This document shows, one piece after another, positions 12,901 through 24,405 of a stretch of 64,000 nt of DNA (position 1 is the stretch's first letter; the number at the start of each line of letters is the position of its first letter). The translations under genes and the position numbers were made by a program. Origin of the DNA: Thunnus maccoyii (taxonomy: Eukaryota; Chordata; Actinopteri; Scombriformes; Scombridae); the NCBI RefSeq assembly GCF_910596095.1, contig NC_056550.1, positions 2,790,001-2,854,000 on the forward strand, in the 5' to 3' direction. The notes beneath the pieces were generated by a model. The model made no database searches, was not told the origin of the DNA, and worked only from the letters and a program-made list of their open reading frames with translations.

Positions 12901-15900
12901 AGTTGAGTCATAAAAGCCTCAACATAAATCCTCACCCCACTGTTATTTTTCCAGTAAAATGCTATCTTGTGCAATGCAGAAATTACACTTTTAGATACAA
13001 AGTAAAGACTTTTTTTTAAAAACTCAGTTGTTACCAAAAAACTGACCTGCATGCTGATTCGCATCTCTAGATCAGTGTTTGTGACTGGCAGGCCTCCCTC
13101 AAGCCAATGGAGTCGCTGGATGAGCTGGGCCAGTTCTGTCAGCTCTGCCTGACAGCGAGCCAGATCTGACAGACAAAAGAGTCACACACACAAAAAGTGT
13201 ATTCAAATAAAGAGAGTCAAAGATCAAGTCATCCCATTTTTATTTCTCAATGTGTATGTATTATGAATATGATTAAATAAGATTGTAAACCGTCTTTCAC
13301 AGATTACAGGTGGTTCTCACCGTTGGAGGTTGCATCAATGTCATGGGTCTGCTGCAGCCAGGCTGACACCTTGCTGGTGACCCCTGGATGTGATGCGACG
13401 GCTGGAGCAGGGGTTCCCGCCTCTGCTTGATACAGTGATGCTGAGCTGGCATAGTGAGACGGCTGGACAACCAAAGCACATAAGTTAACGAAACAATAAA
13501 AAAAAATACACACATTTTTATTTTCTTCAGTTTTCTTTTAAACAACTATCAGACAACTGTCATTGTGGGCCGTACTGTAAATAATGATGGAATGGTTTGT
13601 CAATTACACAGTCGATTAACAGAAAATAATCTATTATAATTTGAATAACTGATTAGATAGTTAAGTTATTCCGTAGGTAGAAACACAAAACATTTGCTGT
13701 CCACAGAAGTCAATTTGGACGTTTCTTAGGCAAGGCAACTGACTGATCTATGAAAAACACAATGGCTATTTAAAGCCCTGATATAACCTATTTTTGCTGA
13801 TGCAGTTTGAGTTTCTGTCTCTGTTTCTGTTTCTTAAACCAATAAGGTGGATCTTCTGTTTATTCTAAATGCAACATGCATCACTTCCCGTACAGGAGGG
13901 AAGAACTACCAGGAACTGAAGCTATTTCCAAGTTATTCAAACTGCACACTAATTAGATGTTTGTATGTACAAGGTTATCAGTATGGAGCTGATGATCACT
14001 ACAAAAATCACCCTCTTCCGATGTGTGTTTGTTGTTACCATGGATATTTTTCTTAAGAATGACACAATTCATGTTTTTTTGTTGTTGTTGTTTTTTTGGT
14101 CAGCAAGAATCTTTACTGACCGTGGCTCTGTTTTTCTGAGCGAGAGTTGATATAGCTGGTAGGGTGGTCTGACCCAAGGAGAGAGCATGAAGGACGCCAT
14201 GATGGACACTCATCGCCTCGTTTTTCCTAAATACACGATGAGCACACAGCTTGGTCAACCAGATATAGAAGAGATCATGGCTCTTTGCCTAAAGGAGAGA
14301 GAGAAAACAAGGATATAGGAAGAATAAGGACAAAGTGTTTACCTCACTGGAGGCTGAAGAATTACCAGATGTTTGCTTAATAACTTTATTTGGATCCTCT
14401 AAATTTTATAGGTAGTGAATTATGCATCTCAAGTCATTGTGTTCTTCATATTCAAAGCTGTGTAGGTTACCTTGAGGTGGTAGAGGTTGTCTCCAGCATC
14501 CAGGTCTATGCGTTTGGACTTCTTGTTGATGGACATGACAGCCAGGCTAACATCCAGAGAGCCATGCAGCTTTCCTTTCTGAATCTAAAACACAACGGCA
14601 GAGCGGATTTTCAGCAATTCTGTTATTACCTATTCAACAAACCGAGCTGTTAGACCACACTGGAATCAGCTGAGTTTATGGCTCTCACTATCCATGATGT
14701 GTGCAACAGTGTAGTGTTGGCACCTGCATTTTTGTCAATGACTTACATCTTGCTGCAACTTTGAATATTTCAGAATTCCCTTCTCCAGCAGGAAGTATCT
14801 CTGAAAAGGACCAATCACAGTGAAGAGTGAGAATGAAAACAAAGAATTCCCAGTGGACACTGGAGTTATATCATGCTGACTGGTTTGATGATAACACAGT
14901 GTCAGCCTATCATGCTAACCAGCAAATACTTATATGTTGAATAGACACGATTTACTGTAACAAAAATGTGTAAATACAGCAGAAAAGTTATATATTGTCC
15001 AATGTGCGCTGCACTCACTTTGTGCCAGCCTTTGAGTGGGTATTTCCTCCTTTTCATCAAGTAGCCCTCACAGATCCCAGGGATACTGAGGTCCAGAGAG
15101 GAGCCAGGACCTGCACACTGTTCCAGCTGCTGCAAGTCGTCCATCACCTCCCAGTGACGAGACTAACAGAGAAAACACATCAATTATGACAAAATACACC
15201 AAATTACTGAAAGACAGTCTTTACACCTTAAGATTGAATTTCCACAATATGACAATTTGGCAAGAAAAGAAAAAAGAAAAAAAATATATAAGTCAATATA
15301 TCTGGTCCATAGACTAAATCCACCCATTACAAACAGCTGTTATAATGGTTTGAACATGTAAAGTTGAGGTGTTAAAGTCCAGGGTCCCAGCTTAAACCAC
15401 TTAACCAAAAATTATCATAATAATCGTTTTTATTTATTGATTGGGATAGTGTGCAGTTTTAAACATTAAAGATGCACCGCACCAGAGTTAGTTCAAAGCT
15501 AATTAGCATCTGCAGTCCCCCACAATCAAAACATACAACAACAAACAGTACAAAGCAAAACACACACAGAGCACAGCATACAAAATACAAAGCTACACAC
15601 ACAAACACAACAGCACATCACATACACTCACAATGTCAATTAGAAATTTATAATGTAAACTTGTAAAATTAAAAGAAAGACTTCCTGTGCTAATAAGAAG
15701 ACCATAGATAAAGTTTAGACTCAGTGGTCACACAGCTGATTGGTCTTTAGCAGATTTTTTAATTTGGCCATGAATGTATTGATTGAATAATAAATAAATA
15801 ATTTCCATTGGGTTCTGCACCTCAGAGCGCCGGCACCATCCCGTCATGCAGCCCTTTACTCCTCTACCATGTGGGAGCGGTGCCTTTGCTATGGGCTGGC

Positions 15901-16852
15901 TCCACTCCCCCTGCCCCGACACACACATGTTACACACTCCACACACAGACACACATCCATCTACTCTACCCCCTTTCTTTTTGCTTTACTGTCTGTTATC
16001 TCACTTGGTTGTTTATGTGTCCACGTACTTACTCTAACCTCACCTGTTTTGTACCAACTGTTATTCACAATTAAAAAAAAAAAAAGTTATCTTTTAGTAG
16101 ACGACTATTTGACGGACCCCATTTAACCTTTTAGATCTAGACTGAAAGGAAACTTATGAGAGCCCATTTCTGCCAAGCATAGAAAAAACAAGAATGAAAA
16201 GTTGGAAAGGTAAAGGAATGATAAAAATGAATACTAAATGGTAAAAATTGTCAAAATTTTGACTTACCTTATAATTTTGACTAAGTCATAATCTTGACTT
16301 ATTTTGTAATTTTGACCATGAGTATTTTTATTTTTGTCATTCCTCATATTTCATTTATGTTTTTTCCTGGTGGAAATGGGTTTCCATAAACTTATTGTAT
16401 AAAGATAATTGATATAGATGAGACTGACAAAAATAGATTGTTGACAATATTATTGTTTGTTTTTTTAAACACAGTTAAGGCTGCAGGATTTCAGCCAAGT
16501 GTGTTCATACAAATTGACGGCATCTTATGAACAGAATGTCACAGGTCAAAATACATTTCCTCCCTTTTGTGTTGGAAGAGATAAAACAGTGCATCTCTAA
16601 GTGGCTAAAATTGTGAAATACAATAAAATACAGTCCACAGAGATTGATACAATCACTATGGAGTCAGATTTTGTGTCTTGTTACCTGCTTTGAATGTTTG
16701 GAGGAGCCAGTGCTGTTGTTCCGCGAGTGGCTAGGTATGAATGCACTGGCCGGGGATTTGTCAAGGCCGCTCATCACTGATTGGCTGCTGCTAAGAGGGG
16801 GCGGACACACCTGAGGGTCCATTGGTGCAATGTGATGAGGAAAGCGTTGCAT
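3938..16852 (-). CDS. osbpl7: Oxysterol-binding protein-related protein (ORP3/6/7 subfamily), osbpl7
   Basis: Cytosolic lipid-transfer protein acting at ER membrane contacts. I traced 22 coding exons with GT/AG sites: 16685-16852, 15019-15162, 14747-14800, 14471-14584, 14121-14288, 13321-13462, 13047-13165, 12772-12861, 12363-12504, 11218-11351, 9810-9890, 8848-9031, 8661-8735, 7817-8031, 7572-7709, 7403-7466, 7231-7309, 6411-6555, 6099-6249, 5411-5537, 5159-5281, 3938-4046. They sum to 2,766 nt, 921 residues, with no internal stop; human ORP7 and ORP3 are of similar size. A PH domain spans about residues 87-185 ([20 protein letters not shown]). An FFAT-like motif EYFDANE lies at 474-480, and the ligand domain from about 550 to 900 carries the family signature EQVSHHPP at 655-662, split by an intron. 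The start ATG (16850-16852) is preceded in frame by TGA at 16868-16870. The symbol rests on linkage to ube2z and atp5mc1; the C-terminus also resembles ORP3/ORP6, so the exact paralog is less sure than the family. Confidence 0.9.
4128..4432. mobile_element. MITE with terminal inverted repeats
   Basis: Left end reads ttaaaggaatagttctacat and continues ttttgggaaata; the right end is its approximate reverse complement (tatttcccaaaatgttcaac, then tactctta). About 300 bp, non-coding, with a short internal tandem of gctat/gctaa. It lies in the last intron of osbpl7. A related copy is at about 32.97-33.14 kb. Confidence 0.75.
4660..5056. repeat. Probable non-autonomous DNA element
   Basis: Ends with ggagtgcccctttaa, the same terminal phrase that ends the repeat near 10,481, which suggests a shared family. 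The left boundary is not clear. It lies in the last intron of osbpl7 and ends about 100 bp from exon 5159-5281. Confidence 0.35.
6386..6404. repeat. (GT)n microsatellite beside an osbpl7 splice donor
   Basis: A run of about nine GT units. On the transcribed minus strand it is a CA repeat that starts about six bases into the intron following the exon 6411-6555 (donor GTCAGG, then ACACAC). Confidence 0.85.
9673..9754. mobile_element. Palindromic Tc1/mariner-type miniature element
   Basis: Begins TACAGTACCAGTCA and ends TGACTGGTACTGTA, two arms of about 41 bp that are mostly complementary, bounded by TA. The arms match the terminal inverted repeat type of fish Tc1-like elements. It lies about 55 bp from the small osbpl7 exon 9810-9890. 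Related single ends occur near 19,270, 20,665 and 47,610. Confidence 0.8.
9810..9890 (-). other. osbpl7: 81-nt in-frame osbpl7 exon, candidate cassette exon
   Basis: Codes for a 27-residue Ser-rich stretch including [15 protein letters not shown], which corresponds to a Ser-rich segment known in ORP3/6/7 proteins. It is flanked by an acceptor (CATACAG) and a donor (GTGTGT) and both introns are phase 0. Its exclusion would leave the reading frame intact, so the protein would be 894 instead of 921 residues. Confidence 0.8.
10231..10481. repeat. Probable MITE fragment
   Basis: The right end reads gtggagtgcccctttaa, matching the end of the repeat at about 5,056. Internal sequence (gaaaactgtcaactg, ttcacaggctgagtagtact) is of a type I recognise from fish interspersed repeats. 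The left end was not located with confidence. Intronic in osbpl7. Confidence 0.4.
11569..11907. mobile_element. hAT-type MITE with perfect 8-bp target-site duplication
   Basis: The element at 11577-11899 (323 bp) starts TAGGGCTGCCCCC and ends GGGGGCAGCCCTA. It is flanked by identical CATATTTT copies at 11569-11576 and 11900-11907. The 8-bp duplication and terminal repeat fit the hAT superfamily. No transposase is encoded. It sits in an osbpl7 intron. Confidence 0.9.
13590..13672. mobile_element. Fragment of hAT-type non-autonomous element
   Basis: The string cgattaacagaaaataatct followed by taactgattagatag resembles the ends of the larger copies at 23.5 kb and 59.3 kb. Decayed and without clear boundaries; lies between osbpl7 exons. 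Confidence 0.45.
15421..15800. repeat. Probable interspersed repeat
   Basis: The phrases gatgcaccgcaccagagtta and gctaattagcatctgcagtc are familiar from repeated fish DNA, and a CA-rich tract follows at about 15,530-15,625. No coding content. It lies in the osbpl7 intron between exons 15019-15162 and 16685-16852. Confidence 0.35.
16246..16335. repeat. Degenerate short tandem repeat
   Basis: The unit is close to ttttgacttattttgtaa / taagtcataatcttgactta, repeated imperfectly about four times (tcaaaattttgacttacctt, ataattttgactaagtcata, atcttgacttattttgtaat). It is a minisatellite-like array in an osbpl7 intron. Confidence 0.55.
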
Positions 16853-17111
16853 GGAGTGACAGGACCTTCAGGGCAGGATATGTCTCATTGCACAGTACAC
16901 GGCACTGCAGAGGTCAATGAACAGTGTCACGACCAGCAACATGCAAAGTTGTATTGCAGTATGGTGATGAACAGATCATGAAGATGTAGGAAAAAATTAA
17001 AACATTGCACAGTGACAAACAACATCAACTTCTAACAAATTTAAGACCTTAAAACACACGTGAACAAAAAAGATAACTATTGTGACACCTTGCCTAGAGC
17101 ATTATCTAGCT

Positions 17112-17148
17112 GGAATGTTAAAAATAATAATAATAATAATAATAATCC
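17112..17148. repeat. (AAT)n microsatellite
   Basis: About ten consecutive AAT/ATA units inside osbpl7 intron 1. Confidence 0.85.
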
Positions 17149-18245
17149 CATTCTTAAAATGATGTTATCACAAGTTTACAAAAAACCACATGCGATGAAA
17201 ATCAGTATCTTTACTGTTACAGAATAAATATACCAATCCTCAGTGTCTCCAGATATCTCACTGGTAAGGTCACTTTTTTGGAAACTTTGCATGAATAGCT
17301 ATGATTTCATTTTCATTATTTGTAGTGGCTAGATCTCACTATGTGAAGCATTTTCTCCATGTTGAATAAAATGTCGTAACTCCTGATTTAGAAAAGGTAA
17401 ACATGTACGTACAAAAAACTGCATCTCAAGCATTGATTTTAAAACCCACTGCAACCAGAAAATTCATGGCAACAACAAATATTTTACATTCTTCTCATCT
17501 CAAAACACCTTTTATACCCTGTCATATATCTGAAAACTTACATCCCTTATATTGCTATTTAACTCTTCATCAAACAAGGTCAGCAGCCGGGAGGGCAAGT
17601 ACACTTGACAAATATATGTATACGTACTCAATAAGGACTTATATTTGCTCCTTATATTGACAGACCATTCCAGCTCTCAAGCTTGATCTTCTTGTATTGG
17701 CTAAACAGTTAAATATACAGTACACACACAAGGGCAGTAAAAACTACCTTCACCATCTATCAGTGGGGATGTGGGTCTAAAAGTCACTAGATCACTAGGA
17801 CAAACAGGCAGACAAATAGATGCATAATTAGGATGAAACCACAGTCAGTGAATGACCCATTTGATGTTCAGTGGCTCTTCCTGCTCTCCCTCCTCCACAA
17901 CTGCTGGTATTCCCTTTTCTTATTCAGCAGGTGAAAACAGCCGGTAAAAGGAAGTGTTCATTGTTGAAATTCCAGTCTAACGTTTCGAGAGGCCTGACCA
18001 GATTCTGGTGGCAGTATGTTGTCAGTGGCTGGCAGCCATTGTCACATGATGTATTCAGAGACAACTGGGCTGTTTTCCATTTTAGCTTGGGATTGATAGA
18101 TAGACCTGCCTCACCAGCTGCTGTCCCGACCAGAACATCAACTGCATGCTTGTTTTTCCTTCTTGTTGATTATTAGATCAAGTAAAACTATATTATCATC
18201 TGTTTCTGGAAAAGCATGCTGAAATCAAAATTTCTTAAATGAAGC

Positions 18246-18270
18246 CTCCCCCCCCCCCCCGCCCCGCCCA
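18246..18270. repeat. Poly-C / GC-rich simple tract
   Basis: A run of about fourteen C followed by GCCCCGCCCACCC, then an A-rich tract. It resembles a simple-sequence remnant, in osbpl7 intron 1. Confidence 0.7.
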
Positions 18271-19267
18271 CCCAAAAAACAAAACAAAAACAGCTTTGTC
18301 TTCCAGTACCCAGAAATGAATTGACCTGTAGCCCTGAGTGACAACTGGACAATATGACAACATCTATGAATGCAATGATCCAAATTTATAAACCTACAGA
18401 TATTTTCTCATACTGTTAATTCCATTCATATTGTCTTTACTGCAGTAGATTCCCTACTAATGCCACTGTAGCAAACGCAAGTACATAAAACCATATACTG
18501 AGGAAATGGAAAGCAATACTTGAAACCAGGAAAGCCTTGGTGACACAATGGCAAATAACAAAATGAAACACACCTGTGCTGCCTTGATGCTTGCTGGCTT
18601 CCTTTGCTGCAAAAAAGCTTAAGAATTCCCTTCAAAGTTCCCCTTCATGCCGCAAAAAGGGATTCTCCCATGAACTTTCCTTCAGTGTCAGTGTCCTCTG
18701 AAAACTGCCTTTAACTCTGTGTCACACTGAGAGCAATGCCACACCTGACTGATGATGTGCTTGTCAGACGAGTGCATATCAATGAGCAGCGGGTATCTGG
18801 GCGGGGCTGACAGTAGAGCAACACTCTTTACCTGACCAAACAGGCCTACCAGCTCTTTCATCACAAGGATGACAGAGATTTGCAACAATTTGTTGTCAGC
18901 GGATGTGCATTAGAAACATTAAGAGCCCTAAAATGTATTAAATAACAAATTCTGACAAACAAAGGCAAACAGTAGCAACTACTTTATGGGGGATTTAAAA
19001 CAGTCAAATGTCAAAAAAGGGGGTTACATTTCATAGAAGGATACATCACACTTTTAAATGCCACCAACAATTAACATTTTACTTTTGCAGCATAACTTCT
19101 TTCATGAGGAAAGTTTCTTTTTTTTAAATAATGAGTGTCCAGAGAAATAATTAAAAGTTAAAAGAATTAAGTTTTAGGGATAAGGCTGGTGCTATTCTAT
19201 ATATTAATCCGCACCGTTGCACTGGGTGAAATGTTCCTTCATTACCATAAATCAGAATCAGGTTTAT

Positions 19268-19325
19268 TGCCAGTACCAGTCAAAAGTTTGGACACACCCT
19301 CCCATTCACTTGAATGACACTGTAG
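19268..19325. mobile_element. Tc1/mariner-type terminal repeat fragment
   Basis: Reads agtaccagtcaaaagtttgg then acacaccctcccattcact, the same terminal type as the palindrome at 9,673-9,754. Only one end is present here. A second, shorter fragment (caccagtcaaacatttggac) is near 20,667. Confidence 0.65.
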
Positions 19326-21131
19326 TTTATTTTGCTTCAATCCCACACACACACTGCACTACTGCAGAAGATACTCTCTAGAGCACCGCTGAAAATAGTC
19401 CTCAATAAACACACCAATTAAAAAAAATAAAAAATAAATTATTTAAAGATGTACATGTTCAATAGGAACCAATGGGCTTGGGGAAGGCTGGAAGGTGGAA
19501 GAGTAAGAGTGCTAAACAAACTGCTTGAAGCTGTTAACATACCATGCATTCATTACAGAAAAAAAATCTCCCACAATGTGTTATAATATCAGTGATAAAA
19601 TAAGGGAAAAGGATTACCTACTGGTGCAGCAACAAAGTCTGTGTCTATCTTTTTTCCTTCCTGGCAACAACAGTACATACTGCAGTGCTGTTAGCAGCCA
19701 ACTGTGTCATACAGCGTCACATTTCTGACTTTCACCATCAACACACAGACACATTACTACATCTGGATGAAATATTTGCTACTTATAATGCTGAAGATTC
19801 TGCTGTTGTGTTTACCTCTGTGTCTTTGGACAAGAGGATCAGGAGAGGAGACCAGACTTCCCCGTGGCCAAAAATTAAGTGAATCAGTTAGTTCTTGGAA
19901 AGAGTTTTCCAGTTTGTTGGAAGCAGAGAAGAAGAAGAGTTGAGGCCAAAACATTCCCTGCATGCTTTGCACTACACATCACTGATTACGCATCTTGGTA
20001 ACAGAATCATTGTATAAAACATTCTTAGCACTAAGCGATAAGCGCTGTTGTATTGTTGACACCAAGCCTTTTAAGGCTGTGTAATGTACGCCCATATGAG
20101 GGACATATCTGAAGGGATCAACATCCCCATTTCTCTCTGTTCCTAGCACACACTGCACTTGTCTATTTTGTAAGGTTAATTGGCTCTATTTTATGGTACG
20201 AGTTCCTTTCAATAATTATGTGAAGCTAACATAATGAAATTGATGATCATAAAATATGTTAAGGTTTGGTTCATGAAATTTACAAAAACACTTTTTCTAA
20301 TTTACCTCTAATAATGACAAGCCATGCAGATCGTTTTGGCCTTTAGATGTCTATCTGAGATTTCTGCTTCCATCACACTGCAGTGAAAGTGAATGAAATT
20401 TTGTTTATGGGACTCACAGCTTTAAACAACGACATTTAAAAAAAATCAACAGCAATGTGCCTCTCCCAAAACAATGTCCAGTTACTCTAAATACACAAAC
20501 CTCCCTGAGTGTCACAACACCCAACTGTGACTCAAAAGTTTTCAGAAAACATCTGCATGACTCAAAACTACTAGAAGTGAGATTTTATTTTTGTAATTTG
20601 AGTAAATTGACCCTTTAACATAGCCAAGAAATTTAGATTTTATTGCCAAAGATAAAGACATATAGCACCAGTCAAACATTTGGACACACAATGTGAAGCT
20701 GTGTAGCAACTTTTTGAATGAAATCTGCAGTGCAACATATCAGAATTGTTGTGATGGGTGGTGCCACCACTGGTATATGGTTCACAAGTCTTCGCTGGTC
20801 TAAATTTCTCCATACATTCCCTATGAATATTCAACTAAAGACAGTGAGAACAGAAGATAATTAGTCATCTTCTGACTTTGGGTGGGGGGTCAACATCACA
20901 GACGACCATCCTTGGAACTTTCTCAACAGTGGGGAAGACACAGCAACATCTACATGAGTTCGGGGGGGTAAGGAAGGGTAACATGACTCAACAGCTACCA
21001 TGCATAGTTGAAAGCATAAACATGATGCATCACAGTGTGGTATTCTAGCTGTAGGCCAAGGCTGCCAAGGACATTATCATGACACACCTATTGGACATTG
21101 AAGCAAGCTACAATCAGGAGCTCAGGAGGGC

Positions 21132-21155
21132 TATTATCATCATCATCATCATCAT
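21132..21155. repeat. (ATC)n microsatellite
   Basis: About eight ATC units in osbpl7 intron 1. Confidence 0.8.
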
Positions 21156-23505
21156 GTTCTTAACTCTCTCAGGTGATCATTTTTTTGATCTCCTATTTGG
21201 CAGAGGATTCAGAAACAATATTCCCTCCGGCTGTCACTCATAAACACCCAACTGCCTTTCTTTAGTGGACATCCAGGCACGTCGTCACAAAAATATGTAA
21301 TCAAATCCCCATCTATCACAGCTAATGTCACAACACTAACTAGGACACAGGAAGAAGTTCAGAACAACCATGATAAGTATGCGGTCCGTCCAGTAAACCA
21401 GAGAGAGAGAGCAGGGACTGAGATACAGCCCTGAGGATATTATTTAACAAACACTTCTACAACTGTGACCTTGCTGGGAGAAGAAAACAAGGACATGTGT
21501 CACTTGTAGAATACCAACAACATATTTTCCTTAACTCACTGTGGGTTTCAAGTCCTCAGTTTCAAATCCATCAGCTTGAAACACTGGTGTACAATGACTA
21601 CAATATCTAAATGTTGTGACTCTGAAACATTCCTCACTTAAGTCAAGCCTGTTTTGGCTAAGCAGCAGCTACCAAACCTGAACGCTAACAGAGGAGCCAG
21701 TTTGATGAAAAAAATCCAGGAGTTTGAATGTGCCAAAACACGGCACATCAGTTTATAATGAGACAGGACCTTAAGATTATTGTCACTATGATAGCCTTCG
21801 CTAGTCTTATCTGCTGTCTTGACAAATCTGATTAGCCTTCACAGTGCATTGACAGATCAAATTGTGTTGGGGAAAAAGTTGACCTTGGCTTTTTACCAGT
21901 GCCCTCTGTGTTGGCACAGCACTCTATGCTAACACACTGGTGTCATTGAAATGGCTGCGTTGCAGTGTTAGTGTCAGTCTGAACATGGTCTAAAGCTAAC
22001 ATGGAATGGCAATATGTAGTTCTAAAGCCCACTAGCTGCTACCTCAAAGAAAAAAGGGAATTAACTGAGGTCATTAAGAAATGCCCACTCCACCCTCTCA
22101 TAATTGTCAGTTGTATTGAAGAGGGCAACATTAGTAATAATGTTGAGTATCTATAAGTATGCAAAATATATATAGATAAGAAGAATCATGAAACACAAGT
22201 CCATGAACATTTTTCTTACTGATAAAAAAATAGTAGTTTATGTCATGTGTTTTCATATGTATACTTCCAATATACAGTATCATTATCTTATATTTTAAAC
22301 TCTCAAATGTCAATTTCACTATTGGCCTCAAAAATCCAGCAGTCAGACTATAATAAGTTAGTTCTCATGTTACTTGATTTTTTGAAACAGTGACTGCCAT
22401 ATGAGTGCATGTCCTGGAACTCAGCTGTCTGTCTAACAGTGGCTCTGGGTATGATTAGAGCTTCCAACAAAGCCTACATCCTGCCAAACTAAGCCTTGAG
22501 ATTTTGACTGTAGTAGAAAACAAACTTTGTATTCAAGATCAAATGAAAGTACACCGCTGCTTAAAAAGAAAACTCAAAAGTTGAAAGATGCTATGCTGCT
22601 GACCAACATTGAGGATAGTCATGGAGGACTGACCACAGTCAGCAGGACGGTGGCGGATGGAAATCAGATGTTGAATAACTCTGCCAACATAACCTCACTC
22701 CATATCCACAGCTAGAACTTCTATGAAGTCATCAAACATGGTAGCTATGAGAACAATGGTACAACCTGACCAAACCAAAGAGTGATAACAGATTCATAAA
22801 ACTGATGCAGATTGATTTAAGGGAAACATTTTACAGAACAATCTGTACAATCTCGTTCATGTCTATGTGATGTCACCTCAGACAAGGCTGAGACCTGAAC
22901 AGACTGGTTCTCTCACTCTTCTATCCTCCATCTTTCACTCCCTCCCTCCCTCCAGGAATGTGCCAGAACAACATGCAGAGACTGTTTGGCCACATGTGGC
23001 TGGTGGGAAGTTTCTGTAGGTACACAGAGTTTACAAAACGGTGTTTACAACCCAATGCTACAGTTTTGGGTGAAGTTTTGCACTAATATGTAGGACAGAG
23101 GGGAAGTGAAGACTTGTCTGCTTTAACATGATTGTCGATATGAATTACCACAGGAGCTGAACATCAACATAAGCACATCAACACATGAGAGAACCAGGAG
23201 CACTCTTCAATTTAATTCACCTATTTCTGGATTTTTGTGATTTTCTAGTACCACCTGGAACATGGAAATCTTAGCAGTCTTTGGTAAAAGAGAGTGAAAA
23301 ATGGTTTGATTCATAATTTTAGTTTACATCCTAAAAGAGGTTTGTAATGGCGGCCATTAGGGCTGGTAATCAAACCTAAATTCTTTTCTGGTAACGACTG
23401 ATGTGTGTCCGTAGCCCCAAGTATTGAAAACTGCCGAGTACCTACAGCTGACATGGAATATCTGGTCAGATTCGTAGTCTTGTTTACTAATTCATGATTA
23501 GACTA

Positions 23506-23833
23506 TGGTTGCAACTAATCATTATTTACATCATCAGTTAATCTGACAACTGTGAATCATTTAGTGTATGAAATGTCATAAAAAAGTAAAAAATGCTCAT
23601 GACAACTTCCGGGAGCTTTAGTCATGAGTTCAAATGTATTTTGTCTGAAACCCAGAGATATTCAGTTTACATATAATATAAAACAACATTTGAGAAGCTG
23701 GAACCACAGAATGTTTTTGTTCTGTTTCCTTTACAATTACCTCAAATTGCCATCAACTGATTACCAGAATTAGCGTTGACATATTTTCTGTGAATCACCA
23801 GATTGATTAATCGACTAATTGTTTCAGCACTAC
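23506..23833. mobile_element. hAT-type non-autonomous element
   Basis: Starts ggttgcaactaatcattatt and ends gattgattaatcgactaatt then gtttcagcac, i.e. imperfect inverted ends rich in gattaat. The middle contains cccagagatattcagtttac. This is a very common fish MITE layout. Non-coding, in osbpl7 intron 1, flanked by what may be a second, older repeat (accaaacccaagtatcgtat near 24,010). Confidence 0.7.
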
Positions 23834-24091
23834 ATCAGATAATCCTGATTTAAAGATCAAAATTTGGTCAATTCTAGACTATTTTATTTGGGCACTGTTC
23901 TTACAAAGCTGCTTGTGTTTAAACATTTAACATTTGAGAACTTTGCTTTTGTTAAATTAAAAAAATATATCTTTAGATGAACATGTCTATCTTTCAGTGT
24001 AAGTATAGGTACCAAACCCAAGTATCGTATTTGCACTTGTATCAAAAAAATTTCAAACAACACTCAGCCCTTCTACACAGAGCATGAAGAA

Positions 24092-24405
24092 CTGATTATT
24101 TTCATTATTGATTCAATCTGCCAAATAATTTTATCTGTGAATCGCTTTGTCTATGAAACATCAGAAAACTGAGAAACATGCACATTACCTAATTCCCTAT
24201 ACCCCAAGGAGATGTTATCAGAACTTTTCTTTTGCCAAACCAACATTCTACACCCCAAAAGATATTCAAGTTACTATGTTAAGACAAGCAAAAGCAGCAA
24301 ATTCTCAAATTTCAGAAGGCTTAATCATCGAATGTTTGGCATTTTTGCTTGAAAACTAACAAATCAACTATCAAAATAGTTGCAAATTAATTTTCTGTTG
24401 ACTGT
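24092..24405. mobile_element. hAT-type non-autonomous element, decayed
   Basis: Same layout as the copy at 23,506: gattattttcattattgatt at the left, ccccaaaagatattcaagtt in the middle, tcaaaatagttgcaaattaa at the right. The terminal bases are lost. Confidence 0.65.

Noticed and set aside
20885-21480. Possible decayed LINE-like coding stretch in osbpl7 intron 1
   Set aside because: A few phrases look protein-like, but frames are broken and I could not match a conserved reverse-transcriptase motif.
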